Assembly: GCA_039583875.1 (NCBI GenBank)
Contig: CM077167.1
Location: 148,631,010 to 148,695,009, forward strand
Length of the DNA stretch: 64,000 nt
Direction: 5' to 3'
From: Platanthera guangdongensis
Lineage: Eukaryota > Streptophyta > Magnoliopsida > Asparagales > Orchidaceae
How positions within the stretch are numbered: the stretch's first letter is position 1; every line of letters begins with the position of its first letter. This document shows, piece after piece, positions 1-11,365 of the stretch. The notes below the pieces were generated by a model. The model saw only the letters and a program-made list of their open reading frames with translations. It did not search any database and was not told the origin of the DNA. The translations under genes were made by a program, and so were the position numbers.

Positions 1-44
1 AATCTGGCAAGGGCATTGTCATCAAGGAGCCAGAGCAGCCTTAG
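1..44 (+). CDS. C-terminal end of the E1 extra ORF (ORF2), partial
   Basis: Read from base 3, this stretch encodes SGKGIVIKEPEQP and stops at TAG (42-44). The same residues, with one I/R-type change, close the E4 extra ORF near 16600-16640 (SGKGIVIREPEQ). This is therefore the last part of the Sirevirus ORF after pol. Its function is unknown. Only about 13 codons are visible, so nothing can be said about intactness. Confidence 0.7.
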   Translation, partial: SGKGIVIKEPEQP

Positions 45-297
45 ATTAGATTTACTAGATTTTATCATATTGTAAAATTTAGTGTCTAAAATATATGTAA
101 CCTTCTATTAAAGAAACTTTTGTAGTTGAAGAAAAACATGATTAATGCTTGTTCTTTGTTAGCATTATTGTTATTCTGTGATGATTTGTTTGATATATTT
201 TGTTATAAGTATTTACCCTATCATATAATATTGTTATGCATCATAATGTATATTTGTTATGAATGGTATATATCATTGACTAAGGGTTATGACTTCT

Positions 298-313
298 CCA
301 AATAGGGGGAGAT
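298..313 (+). other. Polypurine tract of E1
   Basis: A purine run (AAATAGGGGGAGAT) lies directly before the LTR start TGTTGGG. The same position before the E4 3' LTR has AAATATGGGGAGAT. It is the expected primer site for plus-strand DNA synthesis. Confidence 0.75.
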
Positions 314-2060
314 TGTTGGGTACATTGGAAAATGTGTACCAGATTGAAGAAGCCTCACCCTACTCAATGATATGCATCAAGGAGTATTTAATGTGTTTTG
401 AGTTCATATGTGCAGGTTAAGTAATTGCAGGAAATGTAGAAAGAATTTCTAAAGTTCATGTGTCGACACCTAGAGAAGCAATGTCGACACTTATGAAGGC
501 TTGTGTCGACACTGGAGAAAAGCTGTGTCGACACTTGGAGTTAGCTGTGTCGACACCAGGAAAGGCTTTGTCGACACTAGAAGAAATTGTGTTGACACCA
601 GGAGGCAGTGTCGACACACAGAGAAGCAAAGTCGACAACAACTGTGTCGACACCAAAAGTCAGTGTCGACACACATGAATACTTAGTCGACATCAAATGT
701 GTCGACACCAAGAGGCAGTGTCGACACACAGAAGTATTTGTCAACATCAACTATGTCGACACACAGGACTTGTGTCGACACACAGCAAAGCTTCAACAAA
801 GTAAAAGTAAAGAAGTACTTGTGTCGACGCAAAGGAGATGTGTCGACACACAGCAAGTTTCAACAAAGTTAAAGAAAAGAAGGCTTGTGTCGACAGACAG
901 AATCAGTGTTGACACATTCTAAAGGAGCTGTGTCGAGAAGCTGTTACAACAACAGAAGGAGTTGTGTTGACACCACCAAGGCATGTGTCGACACTTAGTT
1001 CACTTGTGTCGACACTTAGTCTACTTGTGTCGACACATGATGAAGATCAATCTCGACACTTTCAGACAGAGATAATATTTCAAGAAGTGACTGGATGACT
1101 TGACAGCTGCCATTTCAACCGGTCTACTGCAACTGTCAGAGCTGTCAGAAGGTTGTTAGAAACCGGATCAGCCGGTTACCATGGACGAAGACTATATAAA
1201 GGCCTTCTCCTTCAACAGAAAAAAAAATGATCACAGTGAAGATAGAAGATCTACACAGATTTCTAACAACACAAAAAAGAAGAAGACATTCGACAGAAGA
1301 TCTAAGAAGTTGGAGAGAGAGAGCTCCATCTAAGAAGAGTAGTTGCTGAACCAGGCTGCCAAGAAAGATTCAGATTGAGATCTGAATCTTAAGTCAGAAG
1401 TTGATTGAAGATCAACTTCTCAGGAGATTCAACCCTACTGAGTTTAGATTCAAGAAGCTTTAAAGAAAGCTAAGAGAGGTTGATCTCTGCTAAGTTCTTC
1501 CAAGAACTGTTCAAGAAGCCATCCATCCCTTCTCTCTCTATCTGGGTGGTGGTTAATTACTTTGTAAACACTATTTTCTGTAGGATCTATTCTAGATCTG
1601 AGTTGTAAGCCTATTATATAAAGGCTGAGTGTAGGAGAATTGTTTCTCTGAGTGGTAGGGTTGTGAGCCTGAGGTGTAGGAGATTGTGAAATCTGAGTGT
1701 AGGCCTTATTGAAGGCTGAGGTAGGGCAGTTGGCCTGAGTTGTAGGAGTGTGGATACACTCTGAGTTGTAGGAACCTGGTTTGGGTTCTGAGCTGTAAGA
1801 TCTGAGGATCTGAGGTGAAGTGCAGAAGTTAGGCCGAATCTAGTACACTGCGAGATAGGCGAAGGGGGAAAGTGGATGTACCCAGACCTTGGGGAAACAC
1901 TATAAAAACTTTGTGCACTCTGTGATTGATTGTTTCTATGATTGCTATGCTGTGTTAGCAGTATTATTATTAGTTAACTGAACAGCTTTTCTGCCTTAAA
2001 AGAAAAACAGGAATTACACCTATTCACCCCCCTCTAGGTGGTTAGGCACTAATTCTTTCA
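314..2060 (+). repeat. 3' LTR of E1
   Basis: The LTR runs from TGTTGGGTACATTGG to TTCTTTCA, so it has TG...CA ends, and is 1747 bp. It aligns along its length with the LTRs at 4415-6221, 13540-15491 and 16899-18753. A TATA box (TATATAAA) lies at 1193-1200, placing U3 at about 314-1220. Just upstream is an inverted repeat, AACCGG-N5-CCGGTT (about 1161-1177). The stretch 1640-1800 repeats short 'gagTGTAGG' modules. U3 is dominated by the GTGTCGACAC array, listed separately. Confidence 0.9.
460..1067 (+). repeat. GTGTCGACAC palindrome array in the E1 U3
   Basis: About 17 copies of TGTCGACAC and some nine one-base variants occur by eye count. The first seven motif starts are at 460, 481, 503, 525, 547, 568 and 589, i.e. 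steps of 21, 22, 22, 22, 21 and 21 bp. Spacer sequences differ while the 10-bp palindrome is kept. The regular step produces long spurious reading frames rich in VDT/CRH tripeptides. A protein-binding array or a methylation-dense control region is plausible. Palindrome-rich U3 regions are known from maize Sireviruses. Confidence 0.85.
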
Positions 2061-2528
2061 GTGTCGAATTCGTATTTCGCGGATATGCTCTTTGATTTTA
2101 GATCCGTATCTTAAATGACCGATAGGTTGCGGATACGAGTAGATCGCTCAAAGATAAAAGGAGTTGCATGCACTCCTCGAGAGAGAATGACATAAATCTT
2201 CCGGATTGGAGTCAAATCCAATAGAGGGGTTTACCGCCTAGAGCAAGCTTAGGAGTTTCGACTGGCTGAGGGTTCTTAATCGATCAACCTAAGGTAGTCA
2301 AAAGCATGAGCTCGAGAGAGACGATTTTGTACTTAAGGAACCTCCACGGTCGAAGTTGTTAATTTAGAGCTTGGTTTTTATAAAGAGTTTGTTTTAATTC
2401 AAGGCGAGTTCAGATCAAGTGCTAGTTTTCAGTTTAGTTTCTTGCATTTTGTTTAATTTAATCCACTTTTAAATTTAGATAAAATAATATTAATTTGCGT
2501 GAGTAGGAGTACTCAACAGGCCCCGAGT
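2061..2528. other. Unassigned, non-coding stretch
   Basis: This stretch lies between the E1 LTR and the E2 fragment and has no long reading frame. It is AT-rich to the right (2380-2500) and contains CTCGAGAGAGA twice (2177 and 2312 regions). It reads like a decayed retroelement LTR or untranslated region, but I could not match it to another part of the window. Confidence 0.35.
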
Positions 2529-2798
2529 CTAATATGACATTTCTATACCATATTTCAATAGGTACGCTTGCCTATTTGAGATTATAGTTTGGATATACTT
2601 TTTAAAACTATAAAACTCTTCATCAGAGGTCGCGCCCGCCAAGAGGGGAGGGCAGACGACCTTCATCTTCTTCAGGCGAGAGGATGGAGGGGCTGAGGGA
2701 GGAGTACGCCCCAGATCCGGGAAAAGGGCAGCCATGTTGGCCTTATTTTGCTTTCGCACAATCGCGAGGCGCTCACGAAAACTCTGACTGTGAGACAT
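2529..2798 (-). pseudogene. E2 antisense gene remnant (first exon region)
   Basis: An 89-codon frame starts at 2798 on the minus strand (MSHSQSFRERLAIVRKQNKA). It sits at the same place and in the same direction as the first exon of the second antisense gene of E10, which starts 59954. Both open with a short acidic/basic helix-like segment, but similarity is weak. The E10 copy is spliced after 68 codons, so the last third here may be intron or flanking DNA. Function is unknown. Confidence 0.4.
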
Positions 2799-2858
2799 AT
2801 TGAAGGACGAGGAAATGAAGGAAGATAAAAAGGGACCCTAATTAAAGCTGGAATCTCA

Positions 2859-2866
2859 TATTTATA
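2859..2866 (-). promoter_or_regulatory. TATA box for the E2 antisense gene
   Basis: TATAAATA on the minus strand lies 68 bp before the ATG at 2798. The same octamer lies 77 bp before the homologous ATG in E10. Conservation between two diverged elements favours a real antisense promoter. Confidence 0.55.
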
Positions 2867-2976
2867 GGACCCATGGTGGGGGCACCGAAGATTCTCATAA
2901 GTGAATCCCAGCATCGCGAGCCTCGGTTGGACTTATCTTTTCGAGGTTAGGGCAACCTCGAAAAGAGTGGAAATTG

Positions 2977-3643
2977 TGTACAACCTTGGGCTCATGGGAG
3001 ATGGCCCAACGAGCGAGAAGGGGAGGCTGGCGAGATGATAGGTGAGTGAGACCAGGAGGCCCGCCTGCAGGAGGCGGGATGTAGGATTCTCTGAGGTAGG
3101 CGAGACCTCCTAGTGGGCGGGATATTTCTAGGAGGCGAGATGGCCTACAGGGCGAGAGGCCGGCGAGACGGACAGGGCAGTCGTCTCGCCCGTCAGTACC
3201 TTCCCCACTCACCGCATGGGAGAAGAGATGTTTTTACCTTTGTACCCCCAAGGGGGATTTTACCTTTTTGCCCCAGGTAATTTTACACTTCTACCCCTGG
3301 AGGTCTGCGTATAGCCCACCAGAACAGCGGAGTTTGGCTGTTGGCAGACCCAGCCCAGGGTGTTTTGGTCATTTCAGGTTAATTCAGAAGTGATATTTGT
3401 AGATCAGATTCAGAGGCCTATAAATAGACCGATTGAGGTGCCTGAGAAGGTTATTGAACCTTTCCACTGTCTTCCTCACAGGCACTTAGCTCAACATTGG
3501 CTAGGGAGGGGAAGATCTTTAGTTCTTCCGGGAAAGAGGAGGGACCTCCGAGCTGAGACCCCTCGGTCTGTTTCAGGTCTCCGACTCATGTCGGGAGGGT
3601 AGTTTAAGAAGAGTACGTGTGGGCTGCATCCTCCGTTTCAAAC
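2977..3643 (+). repeat. 3' LTR of E2
   Basis: The LTR starts TGTACAACC right after ATTG, as does the E10 3' LTR. It contains a TATA box (TATAAATA, 3419-3426) and ends near CGTTTCAAAC, compared with GGTTTCAACA in E10. At about 667 bp it is shorter than the 845-bp E10 LTR and quite diverged. The exact right end is uncertain by a few bases. Confidence 0.65.
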
Positions 3644-3649
3644 TTTAGG

Positions 3650-4414
3650 AGGAACCAGAAAGCTGGTTCAAACACCACGAACCTTCTATAATAGCTGGCC
3701 AGGCCTAAGAAGATCCTAATCTCCTTAGGTGTAGATGTTCTCTTCTATCCCATCACAGCAGAAATCTTTTCTGGATCAACTGAAATCCCATCCTTACTCA
3801 CCACATGACCCAGATAGGATACCTGAGGTAACCAGAACTCAAACTTGCTCAGCTTCGCATATAACTTATGCTCTCTCAGGGTAGACAGGACCAAACGCAA
3901 GTGTTAGGCATGCTCCTCCGCGCTCCGAGAATACACAAGGACGTCATCAATAAACACGACTACGAAATGGTCCAAGAAATCCTTAAATATCTTGTTCATC
4001 ATATCCATAAAGGCAGAGGGTGCATTCATCAGTCCAAAGGACATAACCAAGAACTCAAAATGTCCGTGCTGAGACCGAAAGCTGTCCGTGGGACATCAGA
4101 CTCACAGATTCTGAACTTGTGGTAGCCTGAGAGAAGGTCAATCTTTGAAAACACTGTGCTACCACACAACTGATCAAACAAATAATTAATCCTTAGCAGG
4201 GGATCTCTATTCTTAATGGTCACCTTATTCAGTTCTCTATAATCGATGCAAAGCCTCATGGATTCATCTTTTTTTCTTTACAAACAATATAGAAGCACCC
4301 CATAGAGAAAAACTCGGACTAATAAAACCATTCTGCAGCAACTCGTCGAGTTGAGTACGTAACTAATCCAACTCACATGGAGCCAAACGGTATGGTGCCT
4401 TGGCAATAGGGCGG
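3650..4414 (-). pseudogene. E3 reverse transcriptase, left part, interrupted by E4
   Basis: The minus strand encodes recognisable Ty3/Gypsy [18 protein letters not shown] (around 4259-4210), [15 protein letters not shown] (about 4145-4100) and, near the left end, EIRIFLGLASYYRRFV (about 3735-3685), the segment joining RT and RNase H. Frameshifts and stops break it. Right after YYRRFV the homology ends against E2. The other part of the domain lies right of E4 at 18754. It is non-functional. Confidence 0.75.
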
Positions 4415-6221
4415 TGTTGGGTACATTGGAATATATGTACCTGATTTGAAGAAGCCTCACCCTACCCAATGATATACATCAAGGTGTATTTGATGTGTTT
4501 TGAGTTTATTTGTGCAGTTTAAGTAACTGCAGGATTGTAGGAAAAATTCGAAGTCCATGTGTCGACACCTAGAGGTGAAGTGTCGACACTTATGAAGGCT
4601 TGTGTCGACACCAGGAAAGGCAGAGTCGACACCAGAAGAAAAGTGTCGACGCATACAGGCAGTGTCGACACAATGTGAAAAATTGTCAACATAATCTGTG
4701 TCGACACTTAGAGGCAGTGTCGACACCAAGAGAAACTTTGTCGACATCAAAAGTGTCGACACCAGGAGGCTGTGTCGACACTCAGCAAACTTCATCAAAG
4801 TTAAAGTACTTGTGTCGACACAAAGGAGATGTGTCGACACTCAGCAAGTTTCAACACATGAAGGCATGTGTAGACACAAAGGAGATGTGTCGACACTCAG
4901 CAAGTTTCAACACAAGAAGGCATGTGTCGACACTAAGGAGTTGTGTCGACACATAGCAGAATTCAACTAAGTATTAAAGAAGAAGTATTTGTGTCGACAC
5001 ACTCAACCAGTGTCGACACATTCAACAGAAGGCTTGTGTCGACACACAAAATCAGTGTCGACACATTCTGAAGAATCAGTGTCGAGAAGCTGTTACAACA
5101 AAACAAGGAGTTGTGTCGACACCATCAAGGCTAGTGTCGACACTTAGTCTACTTGTGTCGACACTTAGTTTATTTGTGTCGACACATAATGACTATCTGT
5201 CTCGACACTTTCAGACAGTGACAATGATTTCAAGAAATGACTGGATGACTTGACAGCTGCCATTTCAACCGGTCAACTGCAACTGTCAAAGCCGTCAGAA
5301 GGTTGTTAGAAACCGGATCAGCCGGTTACTTTGGAGGAAGACTATATAAAGACCTTTCTCCTTCAACAAAAGGTGGGAGATTACAAACAGATCACAATTA
5401 ATCAAGAGATCTAACAACACAAAAGAAGAAGACCTTCAACAGAAGATCTAAGAAGTTGGAGAGAGAGCTCCTTCTAAGAAGAGCAGCTGCTGAACCAGGC
5501 TGCAAAGTAAGATTCAGATTGAGATCTGAATCTCAAGACAGAAGTTGATGGAAGATCATCTTCACAGGAGATTCAACCCTACTGTGTTCTAATTCAAGAA
5601 GCTTTGAAGAAAGCCAAGGGAGGTTGATCTCTGCCAAGTTCTTCCAAGAACTCATCAAGAAGCCAGTCAACTCATCTCTCTCTTTTAGAGTTGTGGTTAA
5701 TTACTTTGTATAATCAAAATATCTGTAGGATCTTGTATAGATCTGAGCTGCAAGCCTATTTTATAAAGGCTGAGTGTAGGAGACTGTGTGCTCTGAGTGT
5801 AGGTCTTGTTGAAGACTGAGGTAGGGCCTTGTGCCTGAGTTGTAGGAGACTTTGTTCTCTGAGTGTAGGTCTTGTTGAAGACTGAGTGGTAGGGCTATGT
5901 GCCTGAGTTGTAGGAGTGGGGACACTCTGAGTTGTAGGAACCTGTTTGGGGTTCTGAGCTGTAAGATCTGAGGAGAAGTGCTGAAGTTAGGCCGAATCTA
6001 GTACTCTACTAGATAGGCGAAGGGGGAAAGTGGACGTACCCAGACCTTGGGGGACCACTATAAATACTATGTGCACTCTGTGTATGTTTATTTCTGTGGT
6101 TGCTATGTTGTGATAGTTGTAGAATTGCATTTGCTATACAGAATTTCTGCTTTAAAATTAAAAAGAAAAATACACCTATTCACCCCTCCCCCCTCTAGGT
6201 GGTTAGGCACTATTTCTTTCA
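4415..6221 (+). repeat. 5' LTR of E4
   Basis: The ends are TGTTGGGTACATTGG and TTCTTTCA; length is 1807 bp. The GTGTCGACAC array covers about 4560-5200 and a TATA box (TATATAAA) lies at 5343-5350. The AACCGG-N5-CCGGTT inverted repeat sits about 30 bp upstream of the TATA box. Compared with the 3' LTR it lacks a 42-bp block near 4610, which is exactly two 21-bp palindrome-plus-spacer units. Confidence 0.92.
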
Positions 6222-6223
6222 AG

Positions 6224-6235
6224 TGGTATCAGAGT
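6224..6235 (+). other. Primer binding site of E4 (initiator Met tRNA)
   Basis: TGGTATCAGAGT starts two bases after the 5' LTR. TGGTATCAGAGC is complementary to the 3' end of plant initiator methionine tRNA and is the usual Copia minus-strand primer site. Here the last base is changed. Confidence 0.9.
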
Positions 6236-6310
6236 CAGGTTACTCAAAAGGGACATAACAGTCTAAGTAAGATCCTGTAGGCAGATTCAGAACAATCAAG
6301 AATCAAGAAA

Positions 6311-8167
6311 ATGGGTTCTAGTGAGAATCACAAAGAGCTGGGGTCCATGAAATTGCCAATCTGTAGAAAAGAGATATTTGGCATTTGGAAAGAAAGGGTT
6401 AGACTCTTTATGGAAGCATCTGACCCAAGGATATACATTACAGTCAAAGAGGGCCCATATGTACCAATGAAGATATCTATTCTGGATGCAAATCAGAAAA
6501 CTCCCAAGGACTTTTCTGAAATGACTAAAGATGAAATTATTCTGGTCACTATGGACAAGAGAGCCCAGAATATAATTGTTAGTGCTATTGACGATGCAAC
6601 ATTTCAGAACTTAATTCATTGTAAAACTTCTAAAGAAATGTGGGACACATTAATAGTCTATATGGAGGGAGCAGAAGAAGTAAGACAAGACAAGAAGTCT
6701 TTGTTAAATCAGGAATATGAAAGCTTCAAACAAGGAAAGTCTGATAACATTACTGAATGTTACAAGAAGTTCTATAGGATAATCAATGAATTGATGTCCT
6801 ATGGAAGAGAATTCAGCAACTATGAGCTGAATGACAAGTTCTTAAGATCCCTGACTAAGGACTGGGACACCAAGATTTGTGCCATTAGGGAAGTGGCCAA
6901 ACTAGCTGACATACCTCCTCCAACTTTGTTTGGAAAACTGTTATCTTATGAGATGCAGTTATTGGCTAGAAAGGAGGAAGAGAAGACTACTAGAGTGGAG
7001 CACAAGGAAAGATCTGTGGCCTTCAAGACTGAAGCCACTAGGAAGTATATAAGCAAGTCTCCATCTCCACCTCAAATAGTTGTTGAGGCTGTGACAGATA
7101 ATTCAGAAAGCAAGAATTCAGATAGCAGTGAAAGTGATGAAGACTTTGCAGCTTTCACTAGGCATTTTCAAAAGTTTCTGAAGAAGAAGCAGTGGAGGTC
7201 TAAGCCTTCCACTTCTCAGCCAAAAGATGACTATTATTAGAAAAGAAAGTCATCAAGGAATGACAGAAGCAGATCCAAGCCAAGCAAAGCTACATCTTCA
7301 AAAATTGTGTGCTATTGCTGCAATAGACAGGGACATGTAGTGGCTGACTGTCCTGAAAAGAGGAAGGAGTCAAGATCCAGGAGACAAGATCCAGGATCAG
7401 CTTTATCTGTAGGAGAAAAGATCCAGGATCAGTCTGGACCCAGTAAGGTACAAAGTTGTTCTTCTAGTTCAATTTCTAGTACTGAGTCAGAATCAGACAC
7501 ATCTGCATCAAGTGATGTGGGTGGGTCTGAATCTGAAGGAGATATTCATCAGTTAATTGATGAATATAGAGACTTGTTGCAGTCCTTGAAGAAAAGCAAA
7601 ACCTTAGCCAAAACTCAGGCAAAGGAGATTGCTAGTCCTAAATTGGCTGCTGCTGATTCAGACAAGTTGTTTGATCAGAAACTGAATGAAATAGTCAGGC
7701 TGAAGAACATTATTGTTATTCAGATGGGTACTATTACATTTAAGAATGATCAAATTAGAAATCTGGAGGCTAGACTTCAGAAGGAGAGAGAGATTGTAGC
7801 AAGTTTTTCTAAACCAAATTCTGTCTTACCTTTGATAGATGAGTTTGTACCTCAAAAGGGTAAGACTGGATTGGGGTTTACAAAACCTGCCTGGACAGCT
7901 AGGTCCAAATCTAAGGGCAAAGTCTCAGCACTAAACAAGAAGCCTGCAGTAGATCATTCAGCCAGGGTTGTACCTAAACAAAGGTACAACAAGTTTGAGT
8001 GCTGGTGTTGTGGCAAGATAGGCCACTTTGCCATAGATTGTTGGCACAATTCAAGTGTCAAGGAGAGTAGCAAACTGCCTGCTAGAACAGGTACAGGTAG
8101 TTTTGTTAAAAGTCAGACTAACCTGCACCAAGGACCAAAGAATTATTTGGGTTCTAAGGTTAAGTAA
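6311..8167 (+). pseudogene. gag: E4 gag (capsid/nucleocapsid), one nonsense codon
   Basis: A single frame of 619 codons runs from ATG 6311 to TAA 8165-8167, broken only by TAG at 7238-7240 where E8 has CAG. The N-terminal part (residues 1-250) is a Copia capsid region (UBN2-type, IFGIWKERVRLFM near the start). Two CCHC zinc knuckles follow: CYCCNRQGHVVADC (about 7310) and CWCCGKIGHFAIDC (about 8005), with a Ser/Glu-rich and coiled-coil stretch between. Two knuckles with a long linker fit Sireviruses. The final TAA is shared with E8 at the same codon (see findings). Confidence 0.88.
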
Positions 8168-11100
8168 TCTGTTTTGCATGTGAGTCCAAGTGGTCATGCC
8201 CCTATATGGTACTTGGACAGTGGATGTTCCAGGCACATGACTGGAACTAGGGGGTTGCTGAAGGACTATACACCTATCAAGGATGGCCCTAAAGTTACCT
8301 TTGGTGGTTCAGAAAAAGGAATCATCAAAGGCTTTGGTAACATTTCTAGTAACCAAATTACAATTACTCAAGTGGCTTATGTAAAGGGTTTGAAACATAA
8401 CCTCATTAGTATAAGTCAGATGAGTGATTTAGGATATGACATCTCATTTGTCAAGGATGGTTGTCATATCAAAAGGTCAAGTGATCAAAAGATCATTCTG
8501 ACAGGATATAGGAAGAGAAATGTCTATTGTCTTGACTTTGTATGTGAGAATAATGTTTCTCCTATTTGTCTTGTAGCTGGTGAGAAAGTCTAACATTATG
8601 TAAAATGGCACAAGAGGCTGGCTCATCTTAACTATAAGACAATTGGCCAACTCTTTAGCAAAGAGTTAGTGTGGAATGGTCCTCAGGTTAAGTGTATAAA
8701 GGATGGGATATGCTCATCTTATCAAAAAGGCAAGCAGACCAAATCCACCTTTCATAGCCTTGAGAACAAGGATTCTGTGAGGTGTCTATACCTCTTGCAT
8801 ATGGATCTTTTTGGTCCTATGTCAGTTCACAGCCTAGGTAGGAAGGTCTACACATTTGTGATTGTAGATGACTATTCAAGGTATTCCTGGGTGTTCTTCC
8901 TTAGACAAAAATCTGAAACCCCAAGTATCTTATATAGTTTTGTTAAACAAATTCAGAATGAATTGGACAGTACAGTGGTCAAAATCAGAAGTGACCATGG
9001 CACTGAATTTCAGTCTGAAAGTATGACAAAACTGTGTGAAGAGTTTGGGATTTTCAGGAATTTTCTTCACCTAGAACACCTCAGCAAAATGGTATTGCTG
9101 AAAGGAAGAATAGAACCTTGATAGAGGCTGGTAGAACCCTATTGAGTGACACTTCTCCCCCAGAATATTTTTGGGCTAAGGCAGTAAATACTGCTTGTCA
9201 TGTGATCAATAGGGCTACTATTACCAAGAGCCACAAGAAGACCCCCTATGAGATTGTGAAGGGCAGAAGACCAAATTTATCCTATTTCAGGATCTTTGGT
9301 TGCAAGTGATATATCCTTAACAATGGTAAGTCTTATATAACCAAGTTTGCTGTCAAATCCCAAGAGGGGATCTTTGTTGGGTACAACAATAATAGTAAGG
9401 CTTATAAGGTCTACAACTTGATTACTCAAGTTATAGAAGAGTCTGTTCATGTAGTTTTTGATGAAACTAGACTCATTAACAATGAATTGCCAAGTAGTGT
9501 TTGCAGCTCTACAGGTGTAACTGAGAAGATGGACAAGCTTACCATTGCAGAAGATTCTTCTACAAGTCAGCAAGTGGAAGATGGTGGCTGCTGTCCAGGG
9601 GGAGTACAAGATACTCCTGATGCTGAAGAAGACCAAGAGGTGCAGCTAAATGAAGAGACTGAAGGTGTACAGCCTGAAGATAGGCTGCCTCCAGCAAATA
9701 GGTACTTAAAGGATCATCCAGCCAATCAAATAATTGGAGATCCCAGACAAGGGGTGCAAACAAGGAGCAGGAATCTAAGTACAGTTCATTACTCCAGCTT
9801 CCTATCCCAAGTGGAACCAAAGAAGTTTGAAGAAGCAATCCTGCACCCTCATTGGATTGAAGCCATGCAAGAGGAGCTGAATTAATTCAAAAGATGCAAG
9901 GTCTGGGAGCTAGTTCCTAAACCCAAGGAGCACAAAATTATTGGAACTAAGTGGATCTTTAGGAACAAGTTGGATGAGAATGGAATCATCATAAAGAATA
10001 AAGCTAGACTTGTTGCAAAGGGATATAGGCAGGAAAAAGGTATTGATTTTGATCAAACTTTTGCTCCAGTAACAAGACTGGAAGCAATAAGGATGTTCTT
10101 TGCCTATGCAACATATCAAGGATTTAAGGTATATCAAATGGATGTTAAGTCAGCTTTTCTGAATGGAAATCTGAAGGAAGAATTCTATGTAGAGCAGCCA
10201 TCAGGTTTTGTTGATTCTATTAAACCTGATTATGTTTATAGACTTAGGAAGGCTTTGTATGTGTTAAAACAAGCCCCTAGGGCTTGGTATGAAACCCTAT
10301 CTAGTTTCCTCATTGAGAACAAATTCTCAAGTGGGAAAATAGACAAGACTCTATTCCTTAGGGAATTCAGAGGCAAGATTATCTTAGCCCAAATATATGT
10401 AGATGACATAATATTTGAGTCTACAGAAAGTAGTCTTTGCAGAAAGTTTGCAAAACTTATGCAAGGACAATTTGAAATGAGCAGTATGGGGGAACTTAAG
10501 TTCTTCTTGGGTCTCCAAGTTAGACAGACTGAAGATGGATTATCCATATGTCAGTCTAAGTTCACCCTCGAGTGGATAAGGAAGTATGGTATGAAATCAT
10601 CCACTACCATGAAAACTCCTATGGGGTCAAGCATCTCTCTAAGCAAAGATGATGCAGGGAAACCTGTAGATGAGACTTTGTATAGAGGGATAGTTGGCTC
10701 TCTACTGTATTTGACTACTAGTAGAACAGATATCATGTATGCTACATGTGTCTGTGCTAGGTACCAAGCTTGCCCTAAAGAATCTCATCTGACAGCAGTC
10801 AAAAGGATTTTGAGATATCTTAAGGGCACACCTTATCTAGGCCTTTGGTACCCTAGGAATGGAGATTTTGTACTGACAGGTTATTCAGATGCAGATTTTG
10901 CAGGCTGCAAGGAAGATAGGAAGAGTACTACAGGAACCTGTCAATTTCTAGGTGGAAGGCTGGTGTCATGGAGTAGCAAGAAGCAGACCAGTGTGGCTAT
11001 CTCCACAGCTGAGTCAGAATATGTTGCTGCAGGAAGTTGTTGTGCACAACTCTTATGGATTCAACACCAGCTAGAAGACTATGGTATTCAAGTAAGTAGA

Positions 11101-11340
11101 ACACCTTTATTTTGTAATTCTACAAGTGTCATTTCTATTGCAAATAATCCTATCTCACATAGTAGGACTAAGCACATAGAAATTAAATACCATTTTCTAA
11201 GAGAACATGTAGAAAAAAGAGACATTTCCCTAGAGTATGTTAAGACAGATAATCAGTTAGCTGATATGTTTACTAAGCCCCTAGATGAATCCAAATTCAA
11301 TAAGTTTAAAATTGAATTAGGAATGATAAACTTAGAATAG
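8168..11340 (+). pseudogene. pol: E4 pol: protease, integrase, RT, RNase H (decayed)
   Basis: The frame continues directly after the gag TAA. The protease has WYLDSGCSRHMTG (about 8207). Integrase has the HHCC finger with its third-position Cys changed to Tyr (ICSSYQKGK, about 8710), then DLFGP and SDHGTEF. RT carries YVDD at about 10396-10407. RNase H has [16 protein letters not shown] and the closing [11 protein letters not shown]. Breaks are TAA 8591-8593, a frameshift near 9050-9075, TGA 9307-9309 and TAA 9883-9885. From 9970 to 11340 the RT/RNase H half is open for 456 codons. Confidence 0.9.
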
Positions 11341-11365
11341 TTTTAAAAAATGGCTAAGTAAAATG

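Larger units (their letters stand above)
1..2060 (+). mobile_element. E1: 3' end of a Sirevirus-like Copia element (runs off the left edge)
   Basis: The first 313 bases match the 3' internal end of E4 (around 16598-16898), and 314-2060 is an LTR of the same family. The element continues to the left of the window. The Sirevirus-like assignment comes from the better preserved E4: iMet primer site, two gag zinc knuckles, Copia pol and a long ORF after pol. The bases after the LTR, GTGTC at 2061-2065, should be its target duplication, but the partner copy is outside the window. Confidence 0.85.
2529..3643 (+). mobile_element. E2: 3' end of a Tat-like Gypsy element
   Basis: The layout repeats the 3' end of E10: an antisense reading frame, a TATA box for it, a purine tract (AAAAGAGTGGAAA, 2961-2973) and an LTR starting TGTACAACC. 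Sequence identity is clearest in the LTR around 3310-3580 (CAGCGGAGTTTGGCTGTTGG and following). No left half is present, so the element is truncated near 2529. It abuts E3 pol at about 3643, but no clear target duplication is seen. Confidence 0.65.

Noticed and set aside
456..922. Reading frames encoding VDT/CRH/STP-rich repeat peptides, here and at 4457-4970, 13587-14433, 16941-17503 and 39151-39912
   Set aside because: They arise because the palindrome array has a step near 21 bp, a multiple of three, so stops are avoided on both strands. They have no conserved start, and all frames give similar peptides.
460..1067. CRISPR array
   Set aside because: Short identical palindromes with spacers look superficially like one, but the repeat is only 10 bp, spacers are 9-13 bp, copies vary, and the DNA is a plant LTR.
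6224..6235. tRNA gene fragments at the primer sites
   Set aside because: Only the 10-13 bases complementary to a tRNA 3' end are present, as expected for primer binding sites.
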